DNA of 64,000 nt from Woeseia sp. (GCA_021773015.1 JAJFKW010000001.1:868001-932000); one strand, 5' to 3'. Counted from the stretch's first letter, positions 7,863-17,903 are shown. Numbers and translations: made by a program. Notes: generated from the letters alone by a model not told the origin.

Positions 7863-10066
7863 GCAAGAGCCGCACTGGAAATACCCTGCAATTCGTCAAG
7901 TATGCCTGCCAGCGGCGCGGGTTTACCGACTCCAAACCCTTGGATGTAATCAACCCCGATCTGACGCAGGAGTTCACGAGTTTGTTCGTCCTCTACAAAC
8001 TCCGCGATTGTCAACAGGCCCATGGTCCGACCAATTTGATAAATCGCCTGTACCATGGAACGTGAAACATCATCGCTAACCATGTCACGTACGAAACTGC
8101 CATCGATCTTAAGGTAGTCAACTGGAAGTACCTTCAGATAACCAAACGAACTCAGGCCCGCGCCAAAATCGTCCAACGCGAACTTGCAACCAAGCTTCTT
8201 GATTGCATTCATAAAGACTATTGCTTCATCTATATTCCCGATCGCGGCAGTTTCTGTGATTTCAAAACAGATGTTGCGAAAAGCCACCCCTGCCTGCCGA
8301 AGCTCATCCACCACGAACGACTGAAATCCCGGGTTCGTCAGCGATTGGCCCGACAGGTTAATGCAGAACACCGGATCTACCGATGATATTTCCGGCCACA
8401 CCATACTGATCGACTGTAGCGAATGGTGAATGACCCATCGATCTAGCATCGGCATCAACTGGTAGCGCTCTGCAGCTGGCATGAATACACCGGGCAACAG
8501 CACATCTTCGTCTTCGCCCTTCATTCGTACGAGCATCTCAAAGTGTTGAGAATGCTGACTTTGATTCAACGGCACTACAGGCTGGCAATACAACAGAAAT
8601 CCGTTTTCCCGCAGCGCCTCCTGCACGCGGCCGCTCCACTCTACCTCTTCGCTTCGTCGCACCAGTACGGTATTATCTTCCTCGAAAACCTGTACTCGAT
8701 TGCGACCGGCTTCCTTCGCGGCCTTACATGCTATTTCAGAAGACGCCAGAACGCTCACAATTCCGTCCGTCTTATTGTTGAGCATTGCGATACCAATACT
8801 GGCGCTTACGTCCAGTCGACGTCGTGCGCTGGTCACCGTCAATTCACCAATTGCCTTGCGGATTTTCCGAGCAATATTCTGGCCTTGATTGGCAGAGCAA
8901 TTGCACAACAGCGCGCCGAATTCGTCACCGCCGAGCCGCGCAACGAAATCGCTGTCCCTCAATATACTCCGGAGAACCTTCGCGGCACGTCGTATTAGAT
9001 TGTCGCCCTCTTGATAGCCTAGAAGATCGTTTACCACGTGTAATTGATCTAGATCCAAGTGCAATACGCAATGCTGTTGGTTATTTGTGCGCGCGGCAGC
9101 TAACGTTGAAACCAAAGTCGACTCGAATCCGCTTCTATTCATCAGACCTGTTAAGGAATCGTGGTGCGTATATATGATTCGCGACGCCTTTCTTGTCATC
9201 ACCTCTAGCAGATTTCGATCACCGTTGGAAAACGTATGCGCAGTTTTGCGTGCGACAACTACCAATATACCAATTACCGTACCGAGTTCATCCAATACGG
9301 GATTGGCGATCAAATTTTCAGTTCGTCCCAAGAAAACGCGATCGCGTTCGTCGTCGTCCGACTCGTTTATTATCAAGCACCGAGCCCGCGACTCGACCCT
9401 GTCATAAACGTCACCACTTATCAGCTCTAGAATGTCTTCGATATTAGGCGGTGGGTCACCTGTGTCGACGTGATGTAGTATCAGATCGCGATCGCGGCAA
9501 ATTAAGACCGCAAGCCCAACGTCCAAATAGTCTGCGCAATTCTGTACTAATCGAATTAGCGCTTCGTGACCTTCTTCGAAATATTCGACGTGATCCTTTG
9601 TCGCATAGACCAAATTCAATTCTTCATAGCGCTCCGTGAGTTCGGCTGCCAGTTGATTACACTCCGACTGCAGCTCTATTTCGCCTTGAAGAACAATACC
9701 GGCATCGGCGAATGCTCGGCTAAGCGCAGTTCCGGCGATTTCCATCGGTATGCTATTAGTTGTATCGAACTCTGCGATCAGCCAACCGGCTGGAGCGTGG
9801 CCTCTATTGAGAATGGCGCTTCGAAACTGCACTACGCTATCATCAATCTGCCGCTTACCGAGCCCAGGCACCTCATCGATCCAATCGGTATCTGAATAGA
9901 CATCTTCATTCTCTTGAACGATGGATTCGCAGGTCGCTATCACATGGTGCCAGTACAATCGGTTTTTGCGGTCGCGAATTTCAAACCGGGACGCTGCTGG
10001 AAATATCCGCGGAAGTAGGCGCTGATACTTCATCATAGACAGTGAATCGAGTGCGGTCGTCGTCAT
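7859..10066 (-). CDS. GAF-GGDEF-EAL cyclic-di-GMP signalling protein
   Basis: 735 residues from the ATG at 10066, one base after the response regulator stop. An N-terminal sensory region of about 140 residues is followed by a GAF-like domain (about 145-300), GGDEF (about 305-465) and EAL (about 485-730). The GGDEF domain keeps 'ARLGGDEF' and an RxxD inhibitory site (RDSD). The EAL motif reads E-M-L ('FEMLVRM'), but other phosphodiesterase residues are present: 'INLS', 'FEITETA', 'DDFGAG', 'YLKIDG' and the late Glu of 'IAEFVED'. The protein could make, degrade or switch between both. Its position directly before the MshEN-motif ATPase argues that it sets the local messenger level. Confidence 0.9.
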   Translation of the reverse strand: MTTTALDSLSMMKYQRLLPRIFPAASRFEIRDRKNRLYWHHVIATCESIVQENEDVYSDTDWIDEVPGLGKRQIDDSVVQFRSAILNRGHAPAGWLIAEFDTTNSIPMEIAGTALSRAFADAGIVLQGEIELQSECNQLAAELTERYEELNLVYATKDHVEYFEEGHEALIRLVQNCADYLDVGLAVLICRDRDLILHHVDTGDPPPNIEDILELISGDVYDRVESRARCLIINESDDDERDRVFLGRTENLIANPVLDELGTVIGILVVVARKTAHTFSNGDRNLLEVMTRKASRIIYTHHDSLTGLMNRSGFESTLVSTLAAARTNNQQHCVLHLDLDQLHVVNDLLGYQEGDNLIRRAAKVLRSILRDSDFVARLGGDEFGALLCNCSANQGQNIARKIRKAIGELTVTSARRRLDVSASIGIAMLNNKTDGIVSVLASSEIACKAAKEAGRNRVQVFEEDNTVLVRRSEEVEWSGRVQEALRENGFLLYCQPVVPLNQSQHSQHFEMLVRMKGEDEDVLLPGVFMPAAERYQLMPMLDRWVIHHSLQSISMVWPEISSVDPVFCINLSGQSLTNPGFQSFVVDELRQAGVAFRNICFEITETAAIGNIDEAIVFMNAIKKLGCKFALDDFGAGLSSFGYLKVLPVDYLKIDGSFVRDMVSDDVSRSMVQAIYQIGRTMGLLTIAEFVEDEQTRELLRQIGVDYIQGFGVGKPAPLAGILDELQGISSAALA

Positions 10067-10067
10067 C

Positions 10068-10460
10068 TCATTCGACCAATTCGACCGGCCTAGCATCGAG
10101 AAGCTGACCTATGTGAGATAGCAACCGTCTGACGCTGACCGGTTTCTCCATGAATGTCAGGTTGTCGATGTCGCGCGTCCAGTCTCGGTGTTCAAGCTCC
10201 GTTCGCGAAGTTAGGACGACGATTGGAAATTTTCGATCGGGAAACTGTTTTACGATTGCCTTGCAGAGTTCATCACCGCTCATTCTCGGCATATCGATAT
10301 CTGTAACCAAGAAGTCCGGGTGCCTGTCGCACAGCATCACTAGGCACTCGGAGCCATTTGATGCTGTGTCAACCGAGTACCCTGCCCCCTCGATGCCGAG
10401 TTTAAGCACACGTATTACCGGTAAATGATCGTCGATAATCATGATGCGTTTCCGACTCAT
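10068..10460 (-). CDS. Single-domain response regulator (CheY-like)
   Basis: A 130-residue receiver domain with no output domain. The acidic pair is in 'MIIDDH', the phospho-acceptor Asp in 'VTDIDMPRMSG', the Thr switch in 'VVLTS' and the conserved Lys in 'MEKPVS'. It should be phosphorylated by the kinase encoded just upstream, since the two genes overlap by ATGA. With no DNA-binding domain it must act by protein contact. Candidate partners are the GGDEF-EAL protein or the pilus ATPase encoded next, which is inference from gene order. About eight extra residues rich in acid follow the domain. Confidence 0.92.
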   Translation of the reverse strand: MSRKRIMIIDDHLPVIRVLKLGIEGAGYSVDTASNGSECLVMLCDRHPDFLVTDIDMPRMSGDELCKAIVKQFPDRKFPIVVLTSRTELEHRDWTRDIDNLTFMEKPVSVRRLLSHIGQLLDARPVELVE

Positions 10461-12319
10461 ATCACCTGCCTCACTTCACTCGCGTCCTTCCAAAGGTTGA
10501 TTATGAACTCGGATCCCTCGGGCCGTTCTCGATTCAATGACAACGTACCTTGATGTAATTCGACGATCTGTTTCGCGAGCGCAAGCCCAAGTCCGTGTCC
10601 TTCGGCTGCTTGAACGCCCGCATCATCTGACCGAAAGAATTTCTCGAATACTTTGGACTCCTCGGCCTCACTGATTCCAATGCCGGAATCTGCGATTCGA
10701 ATCTGGACTGCGTCATCAGTTTCTTCGATGGTCAATACAACCTCTCCACCATCGCGATTGTATTTCACTGCGTTGCTTAGTAGATTCGCCAACGCAATGC
10801 GAATTAAGTCTTTATCGACGAATGCCGGATTCAATTCTTTTGGGGATACGAAATTGAACTGAATATCGCGGCCATGAGCAGAGTGCTTTGCCTCCTCAAA
10901 AGCACTAACGGCCACGTCACGTATTATTACGAGGGACTTCTCAGGCTTGAGGCTCCCACTTTCTATTTGCGTCAGGCTTAGTAAGCCACTAATTAGTGTA
11001 CTGAGCCGATCGACTTCGCTTGAAATAACGTTTGCCGCTTCAATTCGAAATTCCTTTGAGTTTCCATCGTCCCCAAGCAATGACTCACTGTAGAGTCCCA
11101 ATACGTTTAGCGGGGACTTCAGTTCATGCGCTAAATGTCCAACAAAATCTACTCGCGCCTCCCTGGCAAGCGCATCGCGTGTTTCATCGCGAAAAACGAT
11201 GAGTGTTCCTAAGGATGATGAAGAACTATCAGGCGAGAACAATGGATATGTCTTTGTGGCGATCGATTTATCGTAAACGGAGCCAGACTTGAACCTAATT
11301 GTTTCCGTGAAATTCTTTCTCTTTCCTGTACTTTCGAATCGAGCAAGTAAATCGAGTATGTCTGGCTGATCGCACCAAAGCTCCGGTGGATTCGCGAGCA
11401 TCTCTCGTTTAGTCGTACCCAACATCGCTGCAAGCTTTTGGTTTACAAAAGTTATTGACCCTGCTTCGTCCAATATCGCCACCGCCTCTGGCAGCGTTTC
11501 AAGTACAATCTCGACGCGACTTTTTCGATAAGTCATTAGTTTGCTAGACGTGATCAGGCGCACGTTGTCCTGTTCCAACACGTTCATTCTCGTTCGCGCC
11601 TGCTCAACAAAGCCATTGAACTGCCGCATAAACTCACCAAGTTCTCCGTTCGCGGCAATTTCAATTCGGTGTATTTTTTCGTCGTTGACCAATCTCGACA
11701 TTTCTTTGCTGGCTTCGCGTATTGGTCGCACTTCTCTGCGCAATAGCAAATAGAAGAGTGGCGCTAGCAGAAAGATTGGCAGGGCCACTGTTCCAATAAA
11801 TGGTAATTGCGAGATCGACGGACCAAGCGTTGGTTGGTAGAACCCTAGACGAGCGAAGCCCTTTAGGTCGCTGTCTTGTAGCAGGGGCGCGTAAAATTCG
11901 GTCAGTTTCCGCCCATACAAGTCGAGATCGCGACTTCCAAGCCATGCCGATGGTTCGCCGGGTAAAACAGCTGGTGGCACAGTAACACCGCTTGCGGCTG
12001 CCTCCGTCACGGATCGACCCTCAATGTCTGTAAGGCTGATGTAGGCGAAGTCTTCGTTGCCGGCGTTGTTAAGGAGTAGTTGCGTAACACTCTGTTGCGC
12101 ACCTCCTGGAATGAGGTGGCTATATGGAATGCCCGACAAGGTTCTAGCCAGGCTAACGCCCTGCGCGCGGATGTTTTCGAGCTGCCGCTGATGTTGATTC
12201 TGAAATAGCACGACGGCGATCAAAGCAATTGCTGCCAGTGATGCAACGACGACGATCAATCCTATGCGATCGGTTTTTAGCAAGATCCAATTCCCAACAA
12301 CTACCCAACGCCGCGCCAT
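10457..12319 (-). CDS. Membrane sensor histidine kinase with HAMP and PAS
   Basis: 620 residues from ATG 12319, preceded by GGGAG at an 8-base spacing; the longer frame to 12334 starts at GTG inside that Shine-Dalgarno and is rejected. Two membrane helices (about 18-40 and 163-185) flank a periplasmic domain of about 120 residues. A HAMP linker, a coiled coil and a PAS domain (about 258-355, 'LPEAVAILDEAGSITFVNQK') follow. The catalytic part has the H-box 'GHLAHELKSPLN', N-box 'NLLSNAVKYN', G1 'DSGIGIS' and G2 'GHGLGLALAKQI'. It is the first gene of the pilus operon, so an external signal is expected to feed the response regulator and then the messenger circuit. The ligand is not evident. Confidence 0.92.
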   Translation of the reverse strand: MARRWVVVGNWILLKTDRIGLIVVVASLAAIALIAVVLFQNQHQRQLENIRAQGVSLARTLSGIPYSHLIPGGAQQSVTQLLLNNAGNEDFAYISLTDIEGRSVTEAAASGVTVPPAVLPGEPSAWLGSRDLDLYGRKLTEFYAPLLQDSDLKGFARLGFYQPTLGPSISQLPFIGTVALPIFLLAPLFYLLLRREVRPIREASKEMSRLVNDEKIHRIEIAANGELGEFMRQFNGFVEQARTRMNVLEQDNVRLITSSKLMTYRKSRVEIVLETLPEAVAILDEAGSITFVNQKLAAMLGTTKREMLANPPELWCDQPDILDLLARFESTGKRKNFTETIRFKSGSVYDKSIATKTYPLFSPDSSSSSLGTLIVFRDETRDALAREARVDFVGHLAHELKSPLNVLGLYSESLLGDDGNSKEFRIEAANVISSEVDRLSTLISGLLSLTQIESGSLKPEKSLVIIRDVAVSAFEEAKHSAHGRDIQFNFVSPKELNPAFVDKDLIRIALANLLSNAVKYNRDGGEVVLTIEETDDAVQIRIADSGIGISEAEESKVFEKFFRSDDAGVQAAEGHGLGLALAKQIVELHQGTLSLNRERPEGSEFIINLWKDASEVRQVI

Positions 12320-12683
12320 CTCTGGCGCTCCCACAATTAAGTATCGCCGGATTTAGTCTAATCTTTAGGTGTTAGGTAAGCGGAATCAGAAACCCATAGT
12401 TACCGCTTCAGACCGTGCAGATGAGCTTATTAGACCCCAAATATGGGTTGGCAAACGACAAATCGCTCGTAAAGAGGACAATGAACTCGAAAAGGAAAGG
12501 CGTGCGGTCGAATTCTTCTTACGTGGACAGCGAGGTCGCGCCAGTTGGTCACAACGACAGAAACTCCAACTCACTGGCAGTTCCCCCTGAATACTTCCCG
12601 GCAAGCGCCCCATCAGTTTCTAAGAATGCGGTGACCCAAAGACGTCTCTTAACCACCTCACCGTGCTCAGTCTGGGTACGTAT
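12320..12683. other. Intergenic region upstream of the pilus operon
   Basis: About 360 bases between the kinase start and the DUF1304 gene end. The pilus operon promoter should lie here, but I see no convincing -35/-10 pair. Open frames of 73-102 codons exist on both strands and overlap one another; none has a recognisable domain or clear Shine-Dalgarno. Nothing else could be supported. Confidence 0.4.
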
Positions 12684-13082
12684 TTACGTCAATGGAGAAT
12701 CTATTTTAGATGACCGATTTTGAGACCGTGCTAACAAAGTAAACGTTAGCGCGACTATTGCCGGGACCGCTTGCACATAGAGAATGGACATCTTCACGGT
12801 GGCCGCACCAAATACACCTGCGACGATCACGCAGGACAGAAAGAATATCTTGATCGCAAATGCGTCATGTTTTTTGATCAGGCTCCAGACTAGGCCTGCC
12901 GCAAGGAATCCGTTGTACAAACCTTGATTGGCGGCAAGCGACGCAGACTGTCGGGCGAAATCTTCGGTCAAGCCAAATGTCTTCATGCCAATCGGCGCGG
13001 TCCAGAGAAACATCTCCAGTACAAGAAAGTAAAAGTGCTCGAGGGCCACGATCGCGATCAATAGCGCGGCAATTTTTTTCAT
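12684..13082 (-). CDS. DUF1304 family small membrane protein
   Basis: 132 residues from ATG 13082, which is preceded by GGAGAG at a 6-base spacing. The frame extends upstream to 13190 but that part overlaps the neighbouring gene and lacks family similarity. The N-terminus 'IAIVALEHFYFLVLEMFLW' matches the start of DUF1304 proteins, and about four hydrophobic helices cover the rest, with 'FGLTEDFARQSASLAANQG' in the first loop. The function of the family is unknown. It is on the same strand as the DoxX-like gene upstream, about 95 bases away, and the two may be co-transcribed. Confidence 0.85.
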   Translation of the reverse strand: MKKIAALLIAIVALEHFYFLVLEMFLWTAPIGMKTFGLTEDFARQSASLAANQGLYNGFLAAGLVWSLIKKHDAFAIKIFFLSCVIVAGVFGAATVKMSILYVQAVPAIVALTFTLLARSQNRSSKIDSPLT

Positions 13083-13176
13083 GAATACTCTCCGATGCAC
13101 AGCATGCCACTCATAGACTGTTATATGCGCGTGCTCGCCAAGCCTCGCACAAATCTCCAGTTTTCTTAGCAGCCGG

Positions 13177-13620
13177 TTATTTGTCACCAATAATTGGGTA
13201 TTGCGCGCGGTGTTTAATCACGAGTGCAAGTAGGCACAACCAGGAAACTACGGCCAAAATGAACAAGGTAGGATCACCATCTGGCGGTGCGCCTGGATAT
13301 TTTACGGCGACGCCAAGCGGTGTAACCAGGTGGAAGAATATCGCGCCACTCAATGTAAAAAGACCCACCAGTGCGCCCCAATGACGCGTCGCCGGAACAA
13401 TCAACAATATTGAAGCAAGCAATTCCACAGTGCCAACACCATATGCACCGAATTCGGCAAACGAGGTACCTAGCGAGGTCAGTCCGATGCTATTCATCCA
13501 GCCACCGATTGTAGTGAATATATGTACTGTTTCGACCGCGCCAGAAAACTTGAACGGCAGTGACTGTAAGAAAACGAACACCGGGATAATGACTAGAATC
13601 CAAGGAAAGTATTTTTTCAT
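13177..13620 (-). CDS. DoxX-like integral membrane protein
   Basis: 147 residues, four predicted membrane helices and a layout like the DoxX/DoxD superfamily: an N-terminal helix with 'LPFKFSGA', a loop with 'FGAYGVGTVELLASILLIVP', and a closing pair of helices. DoxX-type proteins are small membrane proteins linked to quinone or redox chemistry in some species, but the substrate of this branch is unknown. No partner gene identifies a pathway. The family call is fairly safe; the role is not. Confidence 0.7.
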   Translation of the reverse strand: MKKYFPWILVIIPVFVFLQSLPFKFSGAVETVHIFTTIGGWMNSIGLTSLGTSFAEFGAYGVGTVELLASILLIVPATRHWGALVGLFTLSGAIFFHLVTPLGVAVKYPGAPPDGDPTLFILAVVSWLCLLALVIKHRAQYPIIGDK

Positions 13621-13771
13621 TGTTTTTGCCTTTCTTTTGTTTATCGGTCATTCAGGCCAGACAGATCAAATCGTCGGCTGTATTCGGCATACCAATGGCA
13701 GCGCATTATGTACGGTACACCGTTCGAAGCTTTAGAGTCCAATTAGAACCTCGATCTCGTGAATCGACTGA

Positions 13772-14692
13772 CTACAGTATGCTACTCCCGAAAGCGCTTT
13801 GGATCAGCGTGACGGCACGTTCTGCCGAGATATTCGCCTGATCCAAGAACGGATTTAACTCCACAACTTCCATCGATATCATTCGTCCGTCGCTGGCGCA
13901 TTGCTCCAACAGCAAATGTGCCTCGCGGTAGCTTACGCCGCCTGGCACTAAGGTCCCCGAACCGGGAATAACCTCAGGATCGCAACCGTCCAGATCAAAA
14001 CTGATGTGGAATCCTGCGGTATCCGCGTTGACAATCTCCAGTGCTTTTCGAGCAACCTTACTCATCCCCATTTCATCGATGTCGCGCATGGTAAAGGCGG
14101 TTACGCCCGTGTCATTGATAAACTCTCTTTCGACCCGGTCGATGTCGCGTAAACCGATCAATACAACATTTTCTGGGACGACGGCCGGGTTCGCATCGAG
14201 AATAGAAGATAGGTCTTCGTCACCGTAACCCAGCAGATGAGCCAACGGCATTCCATGAATATTCCCGCTGGGCGACGATTCGGGGCGATTCATATCGCCA
14301 TGCGCATCGAACCAAATCAAACCCAGCTTTTCATCATTACGCTTCAAGAACGATGCTATTCCTGACACTGTTCCCATTGCAATCGAGTGATCACCGCCAA
14401 TGACCAACGGTGTCTCGCCTGCCAACAATACGTTGAGCGTCGTCTCTGCCAATTCCGTACATGACGTTAGAATCTCGTCCTTGTATCTTGCAGATGGGTT
14501 TTTGGGTTCACCCGACTCTATTGCGGCTACTGAAATGTCCGACTCTGCCGAAATCGTATATCCCAACTTTGTCATGGCACTGCGTAGACCCGCGATGCGA
14601 AAAGCGGACGGGCCCGCGTCAGTACCGCGACGTGACGCACCAAGGTCCAAAGGTACATTGATGATGTGTAGTGGTTTGTTCGATGCTTTCAT
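13772..14692 (-). CDS. rocF: Arginase
   Basis: 306 residues, the usual length for bacterial arginase, which hydrolyses arginine to ornithine and urea with a dinuclear manganese centre. The metal ligands are visible in 'IGGDHSIAMG', 'WFDAHGDMN' and 'SFDLDGCDP'. The substrate-binding 'NIHGMPLAHLLG' loop is also present, which favours arginase over agmatinase or formiminoglutamase. The gene lies 70 bases after putA on the same strand. Ornithine can be turned to pyrroline-5-carboxylate by an aminotransferase and then to glutamate by PutA, so the pair makes sense as an arginine/proline catabolic unit. An ornithine aminotransferase gene was not seen in this window. Confidence 0.93.
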   Translation of the reverse strand: MKASNKPLHIINVPLDLGASRRGTDAGPSAFRIAGLRSAMTKLGYTISAESDISVAAIESGEPKNPSARYKDEILTSCTELAETTLNVLLAGETPLVIGGDHSIAMGTVSGIASFLKRNDEKLGLIWFDAHGDMNRPESSPSGNIHGMPLAHLLGYGDEDLSSILDANPAVVPENVVLIGLRDIDRVEREFINDTGVTAFTMRDIDEMGMSKVARKALEIVNADTAGFHISFDLDGCDPEVIPGSGTLVPGGVSYREAHLLLEQCASDGRMISMEVVELNPFLDQANISAERAVTLIQSAFGSSIL

Positions 14693-14762
14693 TAGTTTTA
14701 CAGTCCGCCGGTTGTATGGTCGCCGTGCCTAAGTTTACCTGACTCGATACCGATAGTTTTCG

Positions 14763-17700
14763 CTAGGTGTCCAACGTTAATAGTTCTGCGTTACCACCGG
14801 TCGCTACCGTGTTCACGGTGACGACTCGTTCTGTCGCAAATCTCAACAAATAGTTCGGCCCGCCTGCCTTTGGCCCGGTTCCCGACAATCGTTGCCCGCC
14901 AAAGGGTTGCGATCCGACAACGGCACCTGTCATGTTTCGATTGGCATAAACATTTCCGACACCTACCACACCGGCAGCCTTAGCAATTCGTGTTTCAATT
15001 CGCGTATGAATACCGAATGTCAGACCATAACCGGTGCTGGAGATTTGCTCGAGAATGTTGTCGAAATCTTTCTCATGAAAGCGGACGACATGCAAAATCG
15101 GACCAAAATGCTCGCAATTTAGCTCATTGATATTCGAAATCTCGAGCATCGTTGGCGCCAGGAAGGTGCCTACCGCACAATCACTCGATAGGGTTGCCTG
15201 ATGCAAAAATTGGCCGCGATCCGATAGCTGGCGAACGTGCTCAAGCAGCGACGACAATGCTTCCTGTGAAATAATTGGCCCTACATCGCTGTACAGTCGT
15301 GCTGGATCGCCCACGCAAAGTTCATCCATCGCCCCGCGGATCATATCCAGCGCGTTTTCGGCGATATCCTTTTGCAGAAACAACACGCGCAACGCGGAAC
15401 AACGTTGCCCTGCGCTCAAAAAGGCAGATGAGATTACATCGTCTGTCACCTGCTCCAATAAGGCACTTGAATCAACGACCATCGCATTCTGCCCGCCAGT
15501 CTCCGCGATGAGCGGAGCAATCGGCCCCACAGATTCCGCCATCGAGCGGTTTATTCTATGAGCCGTGTCGGTGCCCCCCGTGAATGCAACGCCAGAGGTC
15601 TGCGCATGCTTAACCAAGGCTTCGCCAATTGCGCCGTCGCCCAAAACCAGTTGACAGACGCCAACGGGCACACCGCACGTATGTAATAGCCGTATCGCTT
15701 CGTAGGCAACAATTGGCGTTTCCTCGGCTGGCTTAGCAATGACCGTATTGCCTGCGCATAACGCGGCGGTCACCTGGCCGAGAAAAATTGCGAGAGGAAA
15801 ATTCCAAGGGCTGATACAAACGAATACGCCGCGACCGTGCAGACTCAATGCGTTACTTTCGCCTGTGGGCCCCGGTAATTTCGTCGCTACACCAAACTTA
15901 TCTCTGGATTGCACCGCGTAATAACGACAAAAATCGATAGCCTCTCGAATTTCATCGATTGCATCGGGTAACGTTTTTCCTGCTTCGCGACTGAGAATGG
16001 CGACGAAATGTTCGCGCTCTTGCTCGAGCGAATCCGCGAAAGCTTCAATCAACATCGCACGCGCGTGCCCGCCACGTACATCCCATTCTGCCTGGTGCTT
16101 CAAGGCCGACCTGAAAACGGCGTCGATTTCAGTCACATCACAATCAATACAATCGCCTAGTACGTCATTTTGATTCGCAGGATTGATTACTGGCCGAATT
16201 CGGGCCGCAGTTACGTTCTCAACTGTCAGTGGCGTTACATGGTATTCCTGCGTGCGCGAAGTCTCCAAAGCCGACTGCAGCCTCTCAATTTGGGCGTTAT
16301 CGGACAGATCGACACCCATGGAGTTTTTCCGCTGAGGCGCGAAAATATTACTGGGTAGCGCGATTGCGGGGTGCGGGTGAGGTGTTGTACCGTGCACCAC
16401 CGTCACAGGATCACGCACTAATTCGGTTGGCGCTAACGCCTCATCAAGAAAGCGATTTACGAACGAGCTGTTCGCACCGTTTTCCAACAACCGTCGAACC
16501 AAATAGGCTAACAAATCGTCATGCGCGCCCACTGGGGCGTAGGTTCTTAACGACGGAAATTCGGGGTACGAGTCTTGCACGGCTTCGTACAGCGTGGCGC
16601 CCATACCGTGCAGACGTTGAAACTCGAAGGTACTATCTTTCTCAGCCATCTCCATAACGGCGGACACTGTATGCGCATTGTGCGTCGCGAATTGGCCTGC
16701 AAGCCGATCTGGATTCTGCAATATTCGTTGCGCACATACCAAATATGATAAATCGGTCGACGGCTTGCGCGTAAAAATCGGAAAACCTGCATAACCGTGG
16801 GTTTGCGCGTGCTTTATTTCAGCATCCCAATACGCCCCTTTAACCAGGCGTACTGGGAATTTTCTACGCGTTTCCCCTGCAAGCGCAACAAGCCAATCGA
16901 GCAGTGGCATCGCACGCTTGCCATAAGCTTGTACGACAATTCCGAGTCCAGGGAAATTTTTGAGTTCCGGGTCTCTTGCGAGGACATCGAATACGTCGAG
17001 TGACAGATCGAGGCGATCGGCTTCTTCTGCATCAATCGTAAGTTCCAAATTATTTTTCTCTGCAGCGATGCAGAGTTGCTTGGCGATCGGCAATAATTCT
17101 TCGAGCACCCGCTGCCGCTGCGAAAATTCGTAACGCGGATGCAGCGCCGACAGTTTTATCGAAACAGACGATGCTGCTGTGCCGAGCGCTGCAACTTTGC
17201 CACCAACCACGTCAATCGCATGCACGTATGAATCGAAATACCGTTGTGCAGTTCTTGCGTCACGGGCTGCCTCGCCCAACATGTCGTAAGAATAGTTGTG
17301 ATTACTGTCGCTATTATTTACGGCCTTTTCAATCGTAGTTCCCAAAACGAATTCGCGACCGAGAATTCGCATCGCGCTCCTCATTGCACTTTCGATCACC
17401 GGTTCACTGATGCGGTTCGACAATTGGCCTAGCCATTTGCCTGGATTCGCCGAAAATTCTCGGTCTATAGACACCATCTTGCTGCCCAGCATCAAAGCCC
17501 AGGTCGACGCATTGACCAGCAACGATCCTGCTCTGCCAGAATGCGAGGCCCAATCGCCGAATTGTATTTTGTCCGCTATCAGCCGTTCCGCGGTTCGTTG
17601 ATCCGGAATTCTGAGCAAACTCTCGGCCACGCACATCAGGGCAACGCCTTCCCGGTTGGAAAGCCCGTACTCCGTCAAGAATGTGTCCAACAGCGGTCTG

Positions 17701-17903
17701 TTGCTTGTGTCTGCCCTCGCTTTTTGAACAATCTCGGCTGCGCGTTGCTCAATGCGAATTGACGCTTTGCCAGTGTAGGGAACCTGGCTGAGCAACGATT
17801 TAACGACCTCATCTTCGTCGCGGAATTTCCATGCAGACATTGCGCGACGGCATTCGGCTGCGCCAAGAAGTGTTCCGTGGTGGGTTGGGTCTTGCTTCGG
17901 CAT
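14763..17903 (-). CDS. putA: Bifunctional proline dehydrogenase / P5C dehydrogenase PutA
   Basis: 1046 residues. The proline dehydrogenase barrel (about 150-490) shows 'RLVKGAYWDAEIK', 'FATHNAHTVSAV' and the signature 'RRLLENGANSSFVNR'. The aldehyde dehydrogenase domain (about 525-1030) shows 'SPWNFPLAIFLGQ', 'FTGGTDTAHRIN', 'ETGGQN' and the catalytic Cys in 'SAGQRCSALR'. It oxidises proline to glutamate using FAD and NAD, with the intermediate passed between sites. The ribbon-helix-helix DNA-binding domain of trifunctional PutA (about 1320 residues) is missing, so it cannot repress itself. Control probably comes from the divergent Lrp-type gene. A GAGAG lies 7 bases before the ATG. Confidence 0.96.
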   Translation of the reverse strand: MPKQDPTHHGTLLGAAECRRAMSAWKFRDEDEVVKSLLSQVPYTGKASIRIEQRAAEIVQKARADTSNRPLLDTFLTEYGLSNREGVALMCVAESLLRIPDQRTAERLIADKIQFGDWASHSGRAGSLLVNASTWALMLGSKMVSIDREFSANPGKWLGQLSNRISEPVIESAMRSAMRILGREFVLGTTIEKAVNNSDSNHNYSYDMLGEAARDARTAQRYFDSYVHAIDVVGGKVAALGTAASSVSIKLSALHPRYEFSQRQRVLEELLPIAKQLCIAAEKNNLELTIDAEEADRLDLSLDVFDVLARDPELKNFPGLGIVVQAYGKRAMPLLDWLVALAGETRRKFPVRLVKGAYWDAEIKHAQTHGYAGFPIFTRKPSTDLSYLVCAQRILQNPDRLAGQFATHNAHTVSAVMEMAEKDSTFEFQRLHGMGATLYEAVQDSYPEFPSLRTYAPVGAHDDLLAYLVRRLLENGANSSFVNRFLDEALAPTELVRDPVTVVHGTTPHPHPAIALPSNIFAPQRKNSMGVDLSDNAQIERLQSALETSRTQEYHVTPLTVENVTAARIRPVINPANQNDVLGDCIDCDVTEIDAVFRSALKHQAEWDVRGGHARAMLIEAFADSLEQEREHFVAILSREAGKTLPDAIDEIREAIDFCRYYAVQSRDKFGVATKLPGPTGESNALSLHGRGVFVCISPWNFPLAIFLGQVTAALCAGNTVIAKPAEETPIVAYEAIRLLHTCGVPVGVCQLVLGDGAIGEALVKHAQTSGVAFTGGTDTAHRINRSMAESVGPIAPLIAETGGQNAMVVDSSALLEQVTDDVISSAFLSAGQRCSALRVLFLQKDIAENALDMIRGAMDELCVGDPARLYSDVGPIISQEALSSLLEHVRQLSDRGQFLHQATLSSDCAVGTFLAPTMLEISNINELNCEHFGPILHVVRFHEKDFDNILEQISSTGYGLTFGIHTRIETRIAKAAGVVGVGNVYANRNMTGAVVGSQPFGGQRLSGTGPKAGGPNYLLRFATERVVTVNTVATGGNAELLTLDT

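Noticed and set aside
12369-12723. Overlapping plus-strand frames of 73 and 102 codons upstream of the pilus operon
   Set aside because: They overlap one another in different frames, have no known domain and no clear ribosome site; one runs into the DUF1304 gene.
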